This document shows, one piece after another, positions 10,501 to 16,568 of a stretch of 64,000 bases of DNA (the first letter of the stretch is position 1; every line of letters begins with the position of its first letter). Position numbers and translations under genes: made by a program. Under the pieces are notes generated by a model, which saw nothing but the letters and a program-made list of their open reading frames with translations, searched no databases and was not told where the DNA came from. Source of the stretch: Planctomycetota bacterium. GTDB lineage: Bacteria; Planctomycetota; Planctomycetia; Pirellulales; Pirellulaceae. Location of the stretch: contig CAUJHS010000031.1 in the NCBI GenBank assembly GCA_963204915.1, positions 124,001 through 188,000 on the forward strand, written 5' to 3'.

Positions 10501-11415
10501 CAGTTCCGTTTCATAGGTGGAAAAACCCACGCTTTCCCGCAAGGGCGCCGGAACCAGCCGCAACACGGCAAAGAACAACAGCGCCGCGAGTCCTGGCTCG
10601 GCCAGCAACAGCAGGCGGTCGTCGGCGCCGGCGCGATCCCAGAAACCATGCAGCAAGTTTTCGACCAACATGCGGCGCGTGGCCGCTTCGCCGGTGTCTA
10701 AGCGCGGGGGAACGAGGTCGCGCACCGCGTCGAACGCGTGCGGGCTTTCCGCGGTCAGAAAACTTTGCACCAGATCTTCGTCAAGGCGCGGCGAGTCGCC
10801 CAGCAGTAAACCTTCCACCGTTTGCACCGGCGGCAGAGCTTTCTCGATGTCGGCGCCTTCTTCGCAACGCCACCCACGAGCGCCCCACAGGGGCAAGCAG
10901 CGCAAGGCGGTGGGGCTGGCGACTCCGTCCTTGTGCAGCGCCATCAGGAAATGGGCGAAGTAACAGCCGACGCGACCGGTCGAATCTTTCGGCCGATACG
11001 AAACGTGCCCCAAAATCCAGCACTTGGCCAGGTTGGGATAAAACGCCAGACGGGCGGGCACATCGCGCGCGGTGAGGCTTTGGCGGCGATTCTCTTGAAT
11101 GTCGGACGGCGGCTCCAACCCGTGCGCCAGCAATTTCTGAAGCACGTTGTAGTACCGCTTCGTGCCTTCGTCGGGCAGCGAACTGGCGCGCACGTGGTCG
11201 CCGTAGGGATCTTGCGGCTTCCCCCCGGGTGCGGCCAATACGGCCGTGGCATAGGTGCAATGCGTGACATAAAGTTGTTCGATCCGCGACGGTGCGGCGT
11301 TGGCCGAACTTCCCGCGGACGCACCGGACCCAACCGTCTTGCCGGAAGCGGCCGACGCCGAAGACGGCGAAGTCGAAGCGGTCCCCACGGCGGGCGCCGG
11401 TTTGGTGTCCCTCAT
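7540..11415 (-). CDS. Giant GTPase-associated protein (GAP1-like)
   Basis: The ATG at 11415 is chosen instead of 11541: it has a good ribosome site (AAAGGACG) and leaves a 20-bp gap, whereas 11541 would overlap the upstream gene by about 105 bp. The product has 1291 residues. A Ser/Ala-rich leader is followed by RIEQLYVTHCTYATA, a GHVSYRPKDSTGRVGCYFAH segment and GFSTYETELSSLATTF. These resemble the N and M domains of GTPase-associated protein 1 known from NTP-dependent conflict systems. A long helical middle and a beta-rich C-terminal domain (WFGFGKGRP onward) follow. Next to the GTPase gene this family match is credible, but it rests on motif memory rather than a search. Confidence 0.6.
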   Translation of the reverse strand: MRDTKPAPAVGTASTSPSSASAASGKTVGSGASAGSSANAAPSRIEQLYVTHCTYATAVLAAPGGKPQDPYGDHVRASSLPDEGTKRYYNVLQKLLAHGLEPPSDIQENRRQSLTARDVPARLAFYPNLAKCWILGHVSYRPKDSTGRVGCYFAHFLMALHKDGVASPTALRCLPLWGARGWRCEEGADIEKALPPVQTVEGLLLGDSPRLDEDLVQSFLTAESPHAFDAVRDLVPPRLDTGEAATRRMLVENLLHGFWDRAGADDRLLLLAEPGLAALLFFAVLRLVPAPLRESVGFSTYETELSSLATTFTATTYDSLDRCRQTRVDAPEFRAAQFILNTYSSGAAQHTPLRHGAGQYAPFVLDLLEREGWGAVDAFLRRLEETQVTQREAAERCVAIERAVRELLDPQGPAADSASLLADKAARAYAEAVLRDVVLPHDLEDALAQQLSESSHAMTLLDLLSAADARWPQNGDAKKAPPGPCRPAQSLLNALPETELVRMIDGQALPVHYRSHALRQFVSTHRNFPADLERDFYEDANGQPDWKPRKHVTELLPDLLPSLDGTALKNLCKLAQQQQRRFIEKLLAYGSSNRDVRNVALNEAVKSEPLLCEIAQGQQAYTLLHLLSTTRADSPETKLRMEACATRLKENLSPGNVDALVDLVAKDKLSADTAYDILLCWLAHHQQLSPRLANELYDYARGEDAPARRKSAESFLNDFLVLQTQLYESANDEASGVPALKLLYRAAPEPREEFLGRLVQVCSKMPKSNAEAIARLCAELFREKQPQPFTVERKFAGSRHGAPLVEYLARAAPPPSEFEAEPSPASPYAVARRLTQFLSQDDMVHICQNENLPKEFRITALAAWTQTNEQLPGPLAPWFYGNTPSPPSPQIANWAAIVLSRVKPAVFVSLFERSLAATDGLYFLERLLAAHHLLTETAQIDDQRPWREAIGAILGRTPWERLPGYIDRLHSQLLALQVDVAIWERVKQLLAQITSPRGPLAWGTIFAVLNAVEPRLPPEEVELRTAVMRWKNVRMALLGLQCNADPNGPLSTLRIEAARELARHCRALCEAAPTNSLESTFDRSRQFVRTLLDPVLRADDVARDVVRVNLALPDLEQLASLLMSKPLDAQHPATPVKLDDVSGPRGSKNWFGFGKGRPRDADAPAPVGGLALMFALGQPLPHPNTAAVTVVWRVGGVQHWQELRLEGEARSAPVATLVLDETNPIEDLHWRWKIETPYLAAPLYGPWTNLPAANTTWDQPKRWRIELYDSNGQAAGKPHFLNGMLAPPREK

Positions 11416-11435
11416 GGCGGTTCGTCCTTTGTTCC

Positions 11436-12662
11436 TTACTGGGGTTTCCCGGGATGCGCACGGCGTCGCCAAAGCCTGCGAAGCCACGGCTGCGGCCTGG
11501 CGGGACGTTCGATTACGCCCAAGACGAGCGGCCCACTGCAAAACCGCCGAAATCCAAGATCAATGAGCGACCACACCGTGACCCACGCATCGGCGTGCGC
11601 CGGTTGCGGGTGAAACGTGGTGCTGGGCTGACCGTTGTCCCACGGCCACAAACGCGCATCGAGAATGCCGGGCCCGAGCGTTTGCGGTTCGATACGATTC
11701 AGATCAATCCGGCTTAAGTTGGGCCGGTCGGCCGGGTCGCGACTGACCACCACCAGGCATTCTTCGGCGAAGCGCGGATGCGGCCAGGCCCAGGCAATAT
11801 CGTACCCGGTACGCTCGCCGCGCGGCGGCAGAAAGCCGGCCAATTCAATGCTGCGCGGGGCCACATTGAGCCATTCACGCCGATCGCAAATGGCGTTGTT
11901 CACGAACTCGTCGACCGTGCGGTTGTCGGCCAGGTAATCCTTGACCCAATCGCCCAGTTTTGAATGGCGCTCGTAGGGAAATTTTTGGCGGCGGATTTCA
12001 CGCGCGTCGAACCATTCGAGAAACCAACCAGCTTCGCCGTGGTCCATGGCCCACGACAGCCGTTCCACCAGCGGCGCGTCGGCCACCGGCGGATCGACCG
12101 CGCGCGGCGGAGGCGGCAAGCCTTCGTCGGGCAGCGCGGCCAGATCGGTCAAGGGCGGCGTTTGCTCCTGGTCTTGTTCGTACAAGCCAAAGAGCTTGAC
12201 CGACCAGTCGCGCAGCACGGGGTCCCCGTTCTCGGCCAGTCGGCCGCCTAGCTCCGAAAGCGAGGACTGCCGCAAGTCGCCCGGGCTGATGAGGAGTTGG
12301 TGATCGCTGCTCGCGTGCACGCGCTCGTCCCACCATTCCGGATGCAGCGAAAGTGCCCGCAGCGCGACGAGGATGTATAACCCCGAGAAGGCGACGGCCT
12401 GAGGATCGTCGTCGGAACGCCGCCCCGGGTGCAAGCACGCGTGCCCGTTGGTTGGCGCCGCAGGGTCGGCCAGGCGCAACTCGCCGCGCGTGTTGACGCG
12501 CAGGCGATCGGGCAGCAGCGGCCCTTCCAGCTTGCCGTTCTCTTGGAGTTCTCCCAGCAATTGCCGACAGCCAAGCACCGCGCGGTGCAGCGCCACCTTA
12601 TTCCGGTGGCTACATTGCAGCGCAAGCCAGGTTCGCAGGTCGAAGTCGTCTTGGGTGATCAC
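11436..12662 (-). CDS. Uncharacterised operon protein, possibly a degenerate kinase-like domain
   Basis: The 408-residue protein starts 10 bp after the GTPase gene stop, on the same transcript. Residues about 45-75 (LLPDRLRVNTRGELRLADPA) have the layout of the catalytic and DFG-loop region of Ser/Thr kinase folds, but the catalytic HRD and metal-binding Asp are not evident. If it is a kinase relative, it is inactive. The middle and C-terminus (WFLEWFDAREIRRQKFPYE, ERTGYDIAWAWPHPRF) match nothing I recognise. It is conserved in position between the GTPase and GAP1-like genes, so an adaptor role is inferred. Confidence 0.5.
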   Translation of the reverse strand: MITQDDFDLRTWLALQCSHRNKVALHRAVLGCRQLLGELQENGKLEGPLLPDRLRVNTRGELRLADPAAPTNGHACLHPGRRSDDDPQAVAFSGLYILVALRALSLHPEWWDERVHASSDHQLLISPGDLRQSSLSELGGRLAENGDPVLRDWSVKLFGLYEQDQEQTPPLTDLAALPDEGLPPPPRAVDPPVADAPLVERLSWAMDHGEAGWFLEWFDAREIRRQKFPYERHSKLGDWVKDYLADNRTVDEFVNNAICDRREWLNVAPRSIELAGFLPPRGERTGYDIAWAWPHPRFAEECLVVVSRDPADRPNLSRIDLNRIEPQTLGPGILDARLWPWDNGQPSTTFHPQPAHADAWVTVWSLIDLGFRRFCSGPLVLGVIERPARPQPWLRRLWRRRAHPGKPQ

Positions 12663-12672
12663 GAAGGCCCTC

Positions 12673-15018
12673 CTACGAATATGACAACGACGCGCGCGGC
12701 GACGGCGCCACTTCCCCAGGCGCGGCGACGCGCTCGGAAAGCGAATAGGGCCGATAGCCGTTCACCTCGAGCAGCCATACCAGCGGCTCCGTGACACGGA
12801 ACGGCCGCACAAAAGGACGGTCCCGCGTCCAGGCTAATCCTAACGAGGCGATGGGAAAGAAGCGGTACTTGGCGCCGCAGTACTTGGTCAAGTCGCGTGT
12901 GAAGCTATGTTGCTTCCACAAGTTCGCAACCAGGCCCGCCACGAGATCGGACCAACCGTCGATCTGTTGCATGCGGCTCGCATGGGAACGATGCAGCGCT
13001 TGGGCGCCTTCCTCGAACCTGGTCCACGCATCGGGATCGAGCCGCCGCCGTAGCTCGTTGTTGTAAAGCAGGTCGTCCAGTTTCGAGAGACACACCGCCA
13101 CGGGGATGCGTTTTTCCCAACCGATACGTCCCTTCCAGTGATGGCTCTTGGCGTCCTCTAAGAAGCGGGCCAGCAAGTTGAACTGTGTTTGAGCGCTCTC
13201 GGCGGTGGCCGTGGCGTCGAGAAACAAGAACACGCCGTCGGCGCGGAGCATCCGCTTCCGCAACCGGTACCGCCAGTCGCCTTTGGCGATCTCGGGCGAG
13301 GCGATTTCTCCGCCGTAATCGAAAATGTTGATCGCTACTTGCGAGCGCTTGGGGCGATCCTGATCGGTGCAGCGCAGCACCAGCGGATGCGGCAGCTTGT
13401 CGGACAACGTGCGCTTCACCTTTTGCCATTCGCCCGTCTTAATTTGATGCACGTGTCCGCGAAGCTGGTTCACGTAGTCATTGCGATACACCGTGAGTTC
13501 GGCGCCCGTGGGCAGGTCGGGCGAATGCACCTCGATCTGATCGAAACACATGGACAGCCACACGGTCTTGCCCACGCTCACGTCGCCAATCGTGGGAAAC
13601 ACCAGCTTCTTGGCGAACTGGTCGCGTCGTTCGGTCACGAAGCCGCATTCGGTTTTGACCTCTTCAAACGAGCCGTCCGGCAGTTCGATTGTGCCGCGCC
13701 ATTCGCCGTGGCATTTCAGCTCGTATTCGTTCGGGTCGTCGCCCGTGTCGGCCGCCATGACTTCGAATTGACCTTTGTTCTGGCAACGGACGCACGTATT
13801 TCCCACTCCCAGACGACGCCAACCCAGCGCCAGGGCCAGGACGCTCCACAACCCCGCGCCGACCAGAAGCACGACGCCCGCTTGTGCGAAGCGGCGTCGA
13901 TCGGCACGCGTCGCTGCATGGGCAAGGGCCGCCTGCCGGTCGGACATTTGCTGTTCCAGCGCTTGTTGCTGCCCTAAATCGGCTTGCGTCCTTTGCTGCA
14001 GGGCGTCGATCGTCGCCGCGGCGACATACGTGGCGCGCAACTTGTCTTGCGCCGCGAGCCACTTGTCGAATAAGCGTTGAGCCGGCTCGGGCAACACGTC
14101 CACGCGACCGCGCCACGTGGCGAGGGCGTCTTCATAGCGACGCAGCGACTCCTCTCGCCGCAGGTCGGCTTTGACGCCTTCTTTCCGAAGGGCTGCGAGC
14201 AACTCCGGAGCATCGACCTTCGGAGAAGCGTCGGCGGTTTCGTTCGCCGCCGTCGGGTTCGGCGCCGTCCCCTCGGCCCGAGGGCGCACCCAGACAAGCC
14301 CCGCCACGACCACGGCCAGCAAGATCGCCATGGCGGTCCACTCGCCGCCTGCGAGGTGACGTCGCGCCGCGTGCCGCGCGACGAACGCCACGGCCACGGC
14401 CCACAGTCCGACGCAGGCGAAGGTCGCCCACCACAGGGGCCACTCGTCCAACTGCCACGGCGGGCCGACGGCGGCAGGAGCGGGACCCGGCGGCAAGGCG
14501 GCCCATTCGGCCTGGCGCTGCGCCAGTTCCGAGCGCGTCTTGGCCCAGGTTTGCCGAGCGCGCTCGGCGGTGTCTTGGGCGTCGAACTCCGCTTCGGCCG
14601 CCGAGAGACGCAAGTCATCTACGCCGCGATGCATCGCCTGCGCGACGCGCTGTTGCACCACCGGAGGCGCCGCGGCCAGCGCCGCCAGGAAGTCGCTGGC
14701 CTCCTGAGCGGGCGCCGCTTCGGCCAAGGCGTTCAGTCGGGCGGCGGCGGCTTCATAAAAACCTTGCTCGGCGGCGGCTTGGATTTGTCGCGACGATTCG
14801 GTCACGTACGTGTGAATCGAAGCGTCGATCGGCGGTGCGTCGTCGGCGCGCGTTCCGCTTGTCCATAGAACCCAAACGCCGCAAAGCAGCCAAAGGCGAC
14901 AGGCGGCGCCGGGCCCGCACCAACGCGCGCGGCTTTGGGAAAATTGACTGAGGAACGTTTCCGAACAACGCAACGATACCGCTGCAAGACAAAACCGCAC
15001 CACCATGATAAGCGCCAA
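12673..15018 (-). CDS. Membrane-anchored zinc-ribbon GTPase (DO-GTPase-like), first gene of operon
   Basis: It has 781 residues. An N-terminal signal/hydrophobic segment precedes a helical region. Three membrane segments follow at about 190-215, 225-245 and 380-405, then a Cys-rich treble-strand region with VRCQNKG, LKCHGEW and TECGF. The C-terminal third is a P-loop GTPase: Walker A GDVSVGKT, switch-like DYGGE and the base-recognition motif SKLDD. The combination with a GAP1-like neighbour points to the double-GTPase conflict systems of multicellular bacteria. A TssM/IcmF origin was considered and dropped. The start is the first ATG; an in-frame ATG at 15006 is an alternative. Confidence 0.65.
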   Translation of the reverse strand: MALIMVVRFCLAAVSLRCSETFLSQFSQSRARWCGPGAACRLWLLCGVWVLWTSGTRADDAPPIDASIHTYVTESSRQIQAAAEQGFYEAAAARLNALAEAAPAQEASDFLAALAAAPPVVQQRVAQAMHRGVDDLRLSAAEAEFDAQDTAERARQTWAKTRSELAQRQAEWAALPPGPAPAAVGPPWQLDEWPLWWATFACVGLWAVAVAFVARHAARRHLAGGEWTAMAILLAVVVAGLVWVRPRAEGTAPNPTAANETADASPKVDAPELLAALRKEGVKADLRREESLRRYEDALATWRGRVDVLPEPAQRLFDKWLAAQDKLRATYVAAATIDALQQRTQADLGQQQALEQQMSDRQAALAHAATRADRRRFAQAGVVLLVGAGLWSVLALALGWRRLGVGNTCVRCQNKGQFEVMAADTGDDPNEYELKCHGEWRGTIELPDGSFEEVKTECGFVTERRDQFAKKLVFPTIGDVSVGKTVWLSMCFDQIEVHSPDLPTGAELTVYRNDYVNQLRGHVHQIKTGEWQKVKRTLSDKLPHPLVLRCTDQDRPKRSQVAINIFDYGGEIASPEIAKGDWRYRLRKRMLRADGVFLFLDATATAESAQTQFNLLARFLEDAKSHHWKGRIGWEKRIPVAVCLSKLDDLLYNNELRRRLDPDAWTRFEEGAQALHRSHASRMQQIDGWSDLVAGLVANLWKQHSFTRDLTKYCGAKYRFFPIASLGLAWTRDRPFVRPFRVTEPLVWLLEVNGYRPYSLSERVAAPGEVAPSPRASLSYS

Positions 15019-15333
15019 CCCGAAATGAAACGCCGAGCGCGAGGGCCAACGAGGGGGAAACTCGAAACCTTAGCATACTCCCCCCCGACCAGCGTGCAAG
15101 CTCTGTGCCCCTATGGTGACAGCAATCGTAAACCTCGACGCTAACATGACCCCACCGTTTAACCGCTTCCCGCCGGGAAGCGCGGCGCGCACCCCTGCTG
15201 TCCGCCATTTCCACACGCTTCCCCGACCCGCCTGCGGCGTGTGTCCGGAAGCGGTTCAACGTAAAAAAATGCACGCGCTGGGGGCAACGGCTTTTTTGCG
15301 AACCTTTTCGGGGTGGAGAGAGTCATAAACCTT
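15019..15333. other. Intergenic region between GTPase operon and RNA array
   Basis: The region holds the start-side leader of the minus-strand GTPase operon and the left copy of the palindromic repeat described separately. Between that repeat and the first RNA unit (about 15262-15333) it is T-rich in places. I see no convincing gene here and no promoter I would defend for the array, although one must lie in this stretch if the array is transcribed rightward. Confidence 0.6.
15157..15261. repeat. Left copy of a ~105-bp palindromic repeat flanking the RNA array/TROVE block
   Basis: Its ends are inverted: GTTTAACCGCTTCC at the left and GGAAGCGGTTCAAC at the right. Inside are two hairpins, CGCTTCCCG/CGGGAAGCG with a one-base centre, and CACACGC/GCGTGTG around a CCCCGACCCGCC core. 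A second copy in the same orientation lies at 18455-18560, just beyond the TROVE terminator. REP-like or mobile-cassette boundary are both possible. Confidence 0.7.
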
Positions 15334-15417
15334 GACCCAACTGCCTGCCGGGACTACATCCACTGGCTGCGAACCAGTTGCCGCAAGGCGACGGTCTCGG
15401 TAAACCTTCGTTGGGTC
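15334..15417 (+). ncRNA. Array unit 1: anticodon-arm-like display
   Basis: Outer stem GACCCAAC/GTTGGGTC (15334-15341 with 15410-15417). The inserted part has a 5-bp stem, 7-base loop hairpin at 15362-15378, ACTGG-CTGCGAA-CCAGT. This matches the geometry of a tRNA anticodon arm and closely resembles bacterial tRNA-Arg(ACG), whose loop is CTACGAA; here position 34 is G. It overlaps by two bases a GCAA-tetraloop hairpin (15377-15392), so the two are alternatives at that junction. Confidence 0.75.
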
Positions 15418-15441
15418 ATTTCCAACAAATTTCGAAACAAT

Positions 15442-15618
15442 GACCGACTGCCGAACCGGAGTCCATGAATTGTAATCCGGGGGTTGTGGGTTCGAGTCCC
15501 ACCGGCACGACTTGGGGTCTGGTCCGAAGGACCGGGCGCCGCCACGCGCACGCGTGTTCCGTGCCGTAGCTCAATCGGTAGAGCACCGCAAAAACTCTGG
15601 CTCAACCCCTCGTCGGTC
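15442..15618 (+). ncRNA. Array unit 2: circularly permuted tRNA-Thr(UGU)-like domain
   Basis: Outer stem GACCGAC/GTCGGTC. The 3' half of a tRNA comes first: loop with TGT at 15471-15473, T-arm GTGGG-TTCGAGT-CCCAC (15486-15502), acceptor CGGCACG (15503-15509). A linker with a GGTCC-GAA-GGACC hairpin follows. The 5' half is then CGTGCCG (15560-15566) and D-arm GCTC/GAGC (15569-15584), ending in CCG (15586-15588). The acceptor strands pair over all seven positions and CCG pairs with CGG of the anticodon stem. The tRNA is thus opened at the anticodon loop and joined at its ends. It cannot be an ordinary tRNA gene in this order. Confidence 0.85.
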
Positions 15619-15638
15619 GCCTTATACTTAGGAAACAT

Positions 15639-15771
15639 ATCCCGACTGCCGATTTGGAGTCCATGCATCACAAGCCGGAGATGCGGGTTCGAGTCCCGCC
15701 GGCGCAACTTGCCGCGCCGTCGTCTAAAGGAAGGACGCCGAAAAAGCTCTGAGTCAATCCTTCGTCGGGAT
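15639..15771 (+). ncRNA. Array unit 3: circularly permuted tRNA-like domain, loop CAC
   Basis: Outer stem ATCCCGAC/GTCGGGAT. The 3' half has loop TCACAA (CAC at 15669-15671, consistent with Val), anticodon-stem strand GCCGG, T-arm GCGGG-TTCGAGT-CCCGC (15683-15699) and acceptor CGGCGCA. After a short CTTGC joint the 5' half follows: CGCGCCG (15713-15719), a D-arm around CGTC/GACG, and CCG. Six of seven acceptor pairs form, and CCG pairs with the anticodon-stem CGG. The layout is the same as in unit 2. Confidence 0.8.
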
Positions 15772-15838
15772 CCTTTTGCCCTGCGTCGCCTCATCCGCGG
15801 CGCTAACTCAAGGTTGCGAAAGTTCGACTGGCGTCTTT
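15772..15838 (+). other. Spacer between array units 3 and 4
   Basis: This 67-base stretch lacks the shared CTGCC motif and a closing stem. A short CGCC/GGCG hairpin can be drawn. It may be a degenerate unit or simply spacer. Confidence 0.4.
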
Positions 15839-15913
15839 GATCCTCCAACTGCCGGTTTGGACTACATCAGTACGAGAGGAAAATGTGCCGAACCCAACCT
15901 TCGCTGGAGGGTC
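15839..15913 (+). ncRNA. Array unit 4: 23S rRNA sarcin-ricin loop display
   Basis: Outer stem GATCCTCCA/TGGAGGGTC (nine pairs, one G-U). Within a short ACAT/ATGT stem lies AGTACGAGAGGAA (15869-15881). This is the universal sarcin-ricin loop of 23S helix 95, including the bulged G and GAGA tetraloop. It is shown as a terminal hairpin, not permuted. No other 23S sequence surrounds it. Confidence 0.9.
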
Positions 15914-15926
15914 TTTCAAGCTCAAG

Positions 15927-16135
15927 GAACCAACTGCCCGTCGGGAGTCCATGACGGTCCTAAGGTAGCGATGCTGGGCGACCAGCTAGTGAACGGCCCC
16001 AGAGTCTCTTGCAGACAAAATCTCTTGCAGACAAAATCTCTTGCAGACGAAGGGGCCAGTCAACGGTCAACCAAGAATTCCGCGGTTGATACGGACGGCC
16101 GTAACCCCAACCTCTCGGCAACCCTTCGTTGGTTC
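15927..16135 (+). ncRNA. Array unit 5: circularly permuted 23S rRNA helix 69 region
   Basis: Outer stem GAACCAAC/GTTGGTTC. The insert opens with ACGGTCC and CCTAAGGTAGCGA (15954-15971), the near-universal 3' strand of 23S H69 plus the following single strand. It closes with ACGGACGGCCGTAAC (16091-16105), close to the rRNA sequence just 5' of and within H69. In rRNA the order is the reverse. GGCCGT pairs with ACGGTC as in H69, and the break falls at the H69 loop. Between them are a GCTGG-GCGA-CCAGC hairpin, a GGCCCC/GGGGCC stem holding a 16-base triplicated repeat, and a TCAACC/GGTTGA hairpin. Confidence 0.85.
16005..16051 (+). repeat. Three tandem copies of a 16-base repeat inside unit 5
   Basis: TCTCTTGCAGACAAAA occurs at 16005-16020 and 16021-16036, and a third copy at 16037-16051 ends GACGAA. 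Each copy can form a small TCT/AGA-type hairpin. The block sits inside the GGCCCC/GGGGCC stem, where copy number could vary without disturbing the rest of the unit. Confidence 0.9.
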
Positions 16136-16142
16136 GTGAAAC

Positions 16143-16260
16143 ACGCTTGACTGCCGGTGCGGAGTCCATGGCGAACGACCGCAAGGTCGCGCGGGTTCAA
16201 ATCCCGCCCCGCCCGCTGTAGAACTTCGGGCGGGTACTCTGCCCAACCTTCGTCGAGCGT
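16143..16260 (+). ncRNA. Array unit 6: T-arm/acceptor module with variable-arm-like hairpin
   Basis: Outer stem ACGCTTGAC/GTCGAGCGT (one G-U). Inside are CGACC-GCAA-GGTCG (16176-16189), a T-arm GCGGG-TTCAAAT-CCCGC (16191-16207), and an 8-bp acceptor-like stem CCCGCCCG/CGGGCGGG (16208-16215 with 16227-16234). The T-loop TTCAAAT is canonical. There is no D-arm, so only the elbow-acceptor minihelix is shown, beside what may be a class II variable arm. Confidence 0.75.
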
Positions 16261-16269
16261 TTTGAAACA

Positions 16270-16364
16270 ACCGATCTGACTGCCTGCGCGGAGTACATCC
16301 TTTCCGCATGTCCGCATGGAAAGTTCGGCAACGCCGACCTCTGCCTACCCTTCGCCGGATCGGT
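16270..16364 (+). ncRNA. Array unit 7: two hairpins of unknown origin
   Basis: Outer stem ACCGATCTGAC/GCCGGATCGGT (one mismatch, one G-U). The shared inner motif is present (CTGCC then GGAGTACATC). The insert forms TTTCC/GGAAA around an ATG/CAT helix and a second TCGGC-AAC-GCCGA hairpin. I cannot match either to a known tRNA or rRNA element. Confidence 0.65.
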
Positions 16365-16568
16365 TTTTCACATTGCAGGGCGTCTTTTGTCCGGTTGCGG
16401 CTTGACTTCCTGATGTACAGCACGAGCCGTCGTTGCGGTGCGCCGGCTCGCCGTGTTTCGCCTTCGCCGCCCCCTGGGGTGGAGTCAAAAAACTTTGCCT
16501 CGGAAGGGTGAACCCAGACCGTGGCGAAGTGTCTGAACAGGGACACAATTTATGAGACCTGGAAACAC
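16365..16568 (+). other. Spacer of 204 bases between array units 7 and 8
   Basis: There is no shared unit motif here. It can form a CGAGCCG/CGGCTCG hairpin and a longer-range CTTCGCC/GGCGAAG pairing. The segment ends in GAACAGGGACACAATTTA-like sequence. It may be an inserted or decayed element. No gene is evident on either strand. Confidence 0.4.

Noticed and set aside
11416-11541. Upstream start of the GAP1-like gene
   Set aside because: It would overlap the preceding gene by about 105 bp, while the ATG at 11415 has a good ribosome site.
3606-15018. Type VI secretion TssM/IcmF operon
   Set aside because: The first protein has a P-loop GTPase and membrane segments, but there is no TssB/C, TssK or IcmF C-terminal region; GAP1-like content fits better.
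15442-15618. tRNA interrupted by a group I or group II intron
   Set aside because: An intron would lie between a 5' half and a following 3' half; here the 3' half precedes. The linker is too short and has no intron core.
15442-15771. Ordinary tRNA genes
   Set aside because: The halves are in the wrong order for colinear tRNA genes, and both are enclosed in the same scaffold stem as the non-tRNA units.
15354-15848. Minus-strand gene of 164 codons
   Set aside because: Its repeated phrases (GGTRTHNPRITIHG, RRRDSNPHLRLVMHG) are antisense translation of tRNA-like sequence, a well-known annotation artefact.
16067-16546. Minus-strand gene of 159 codons over units 6 and 7
   Set aside because: It also contains antisense tRNA-like translation (GRDLNP type) and overlaps structured RNA units.
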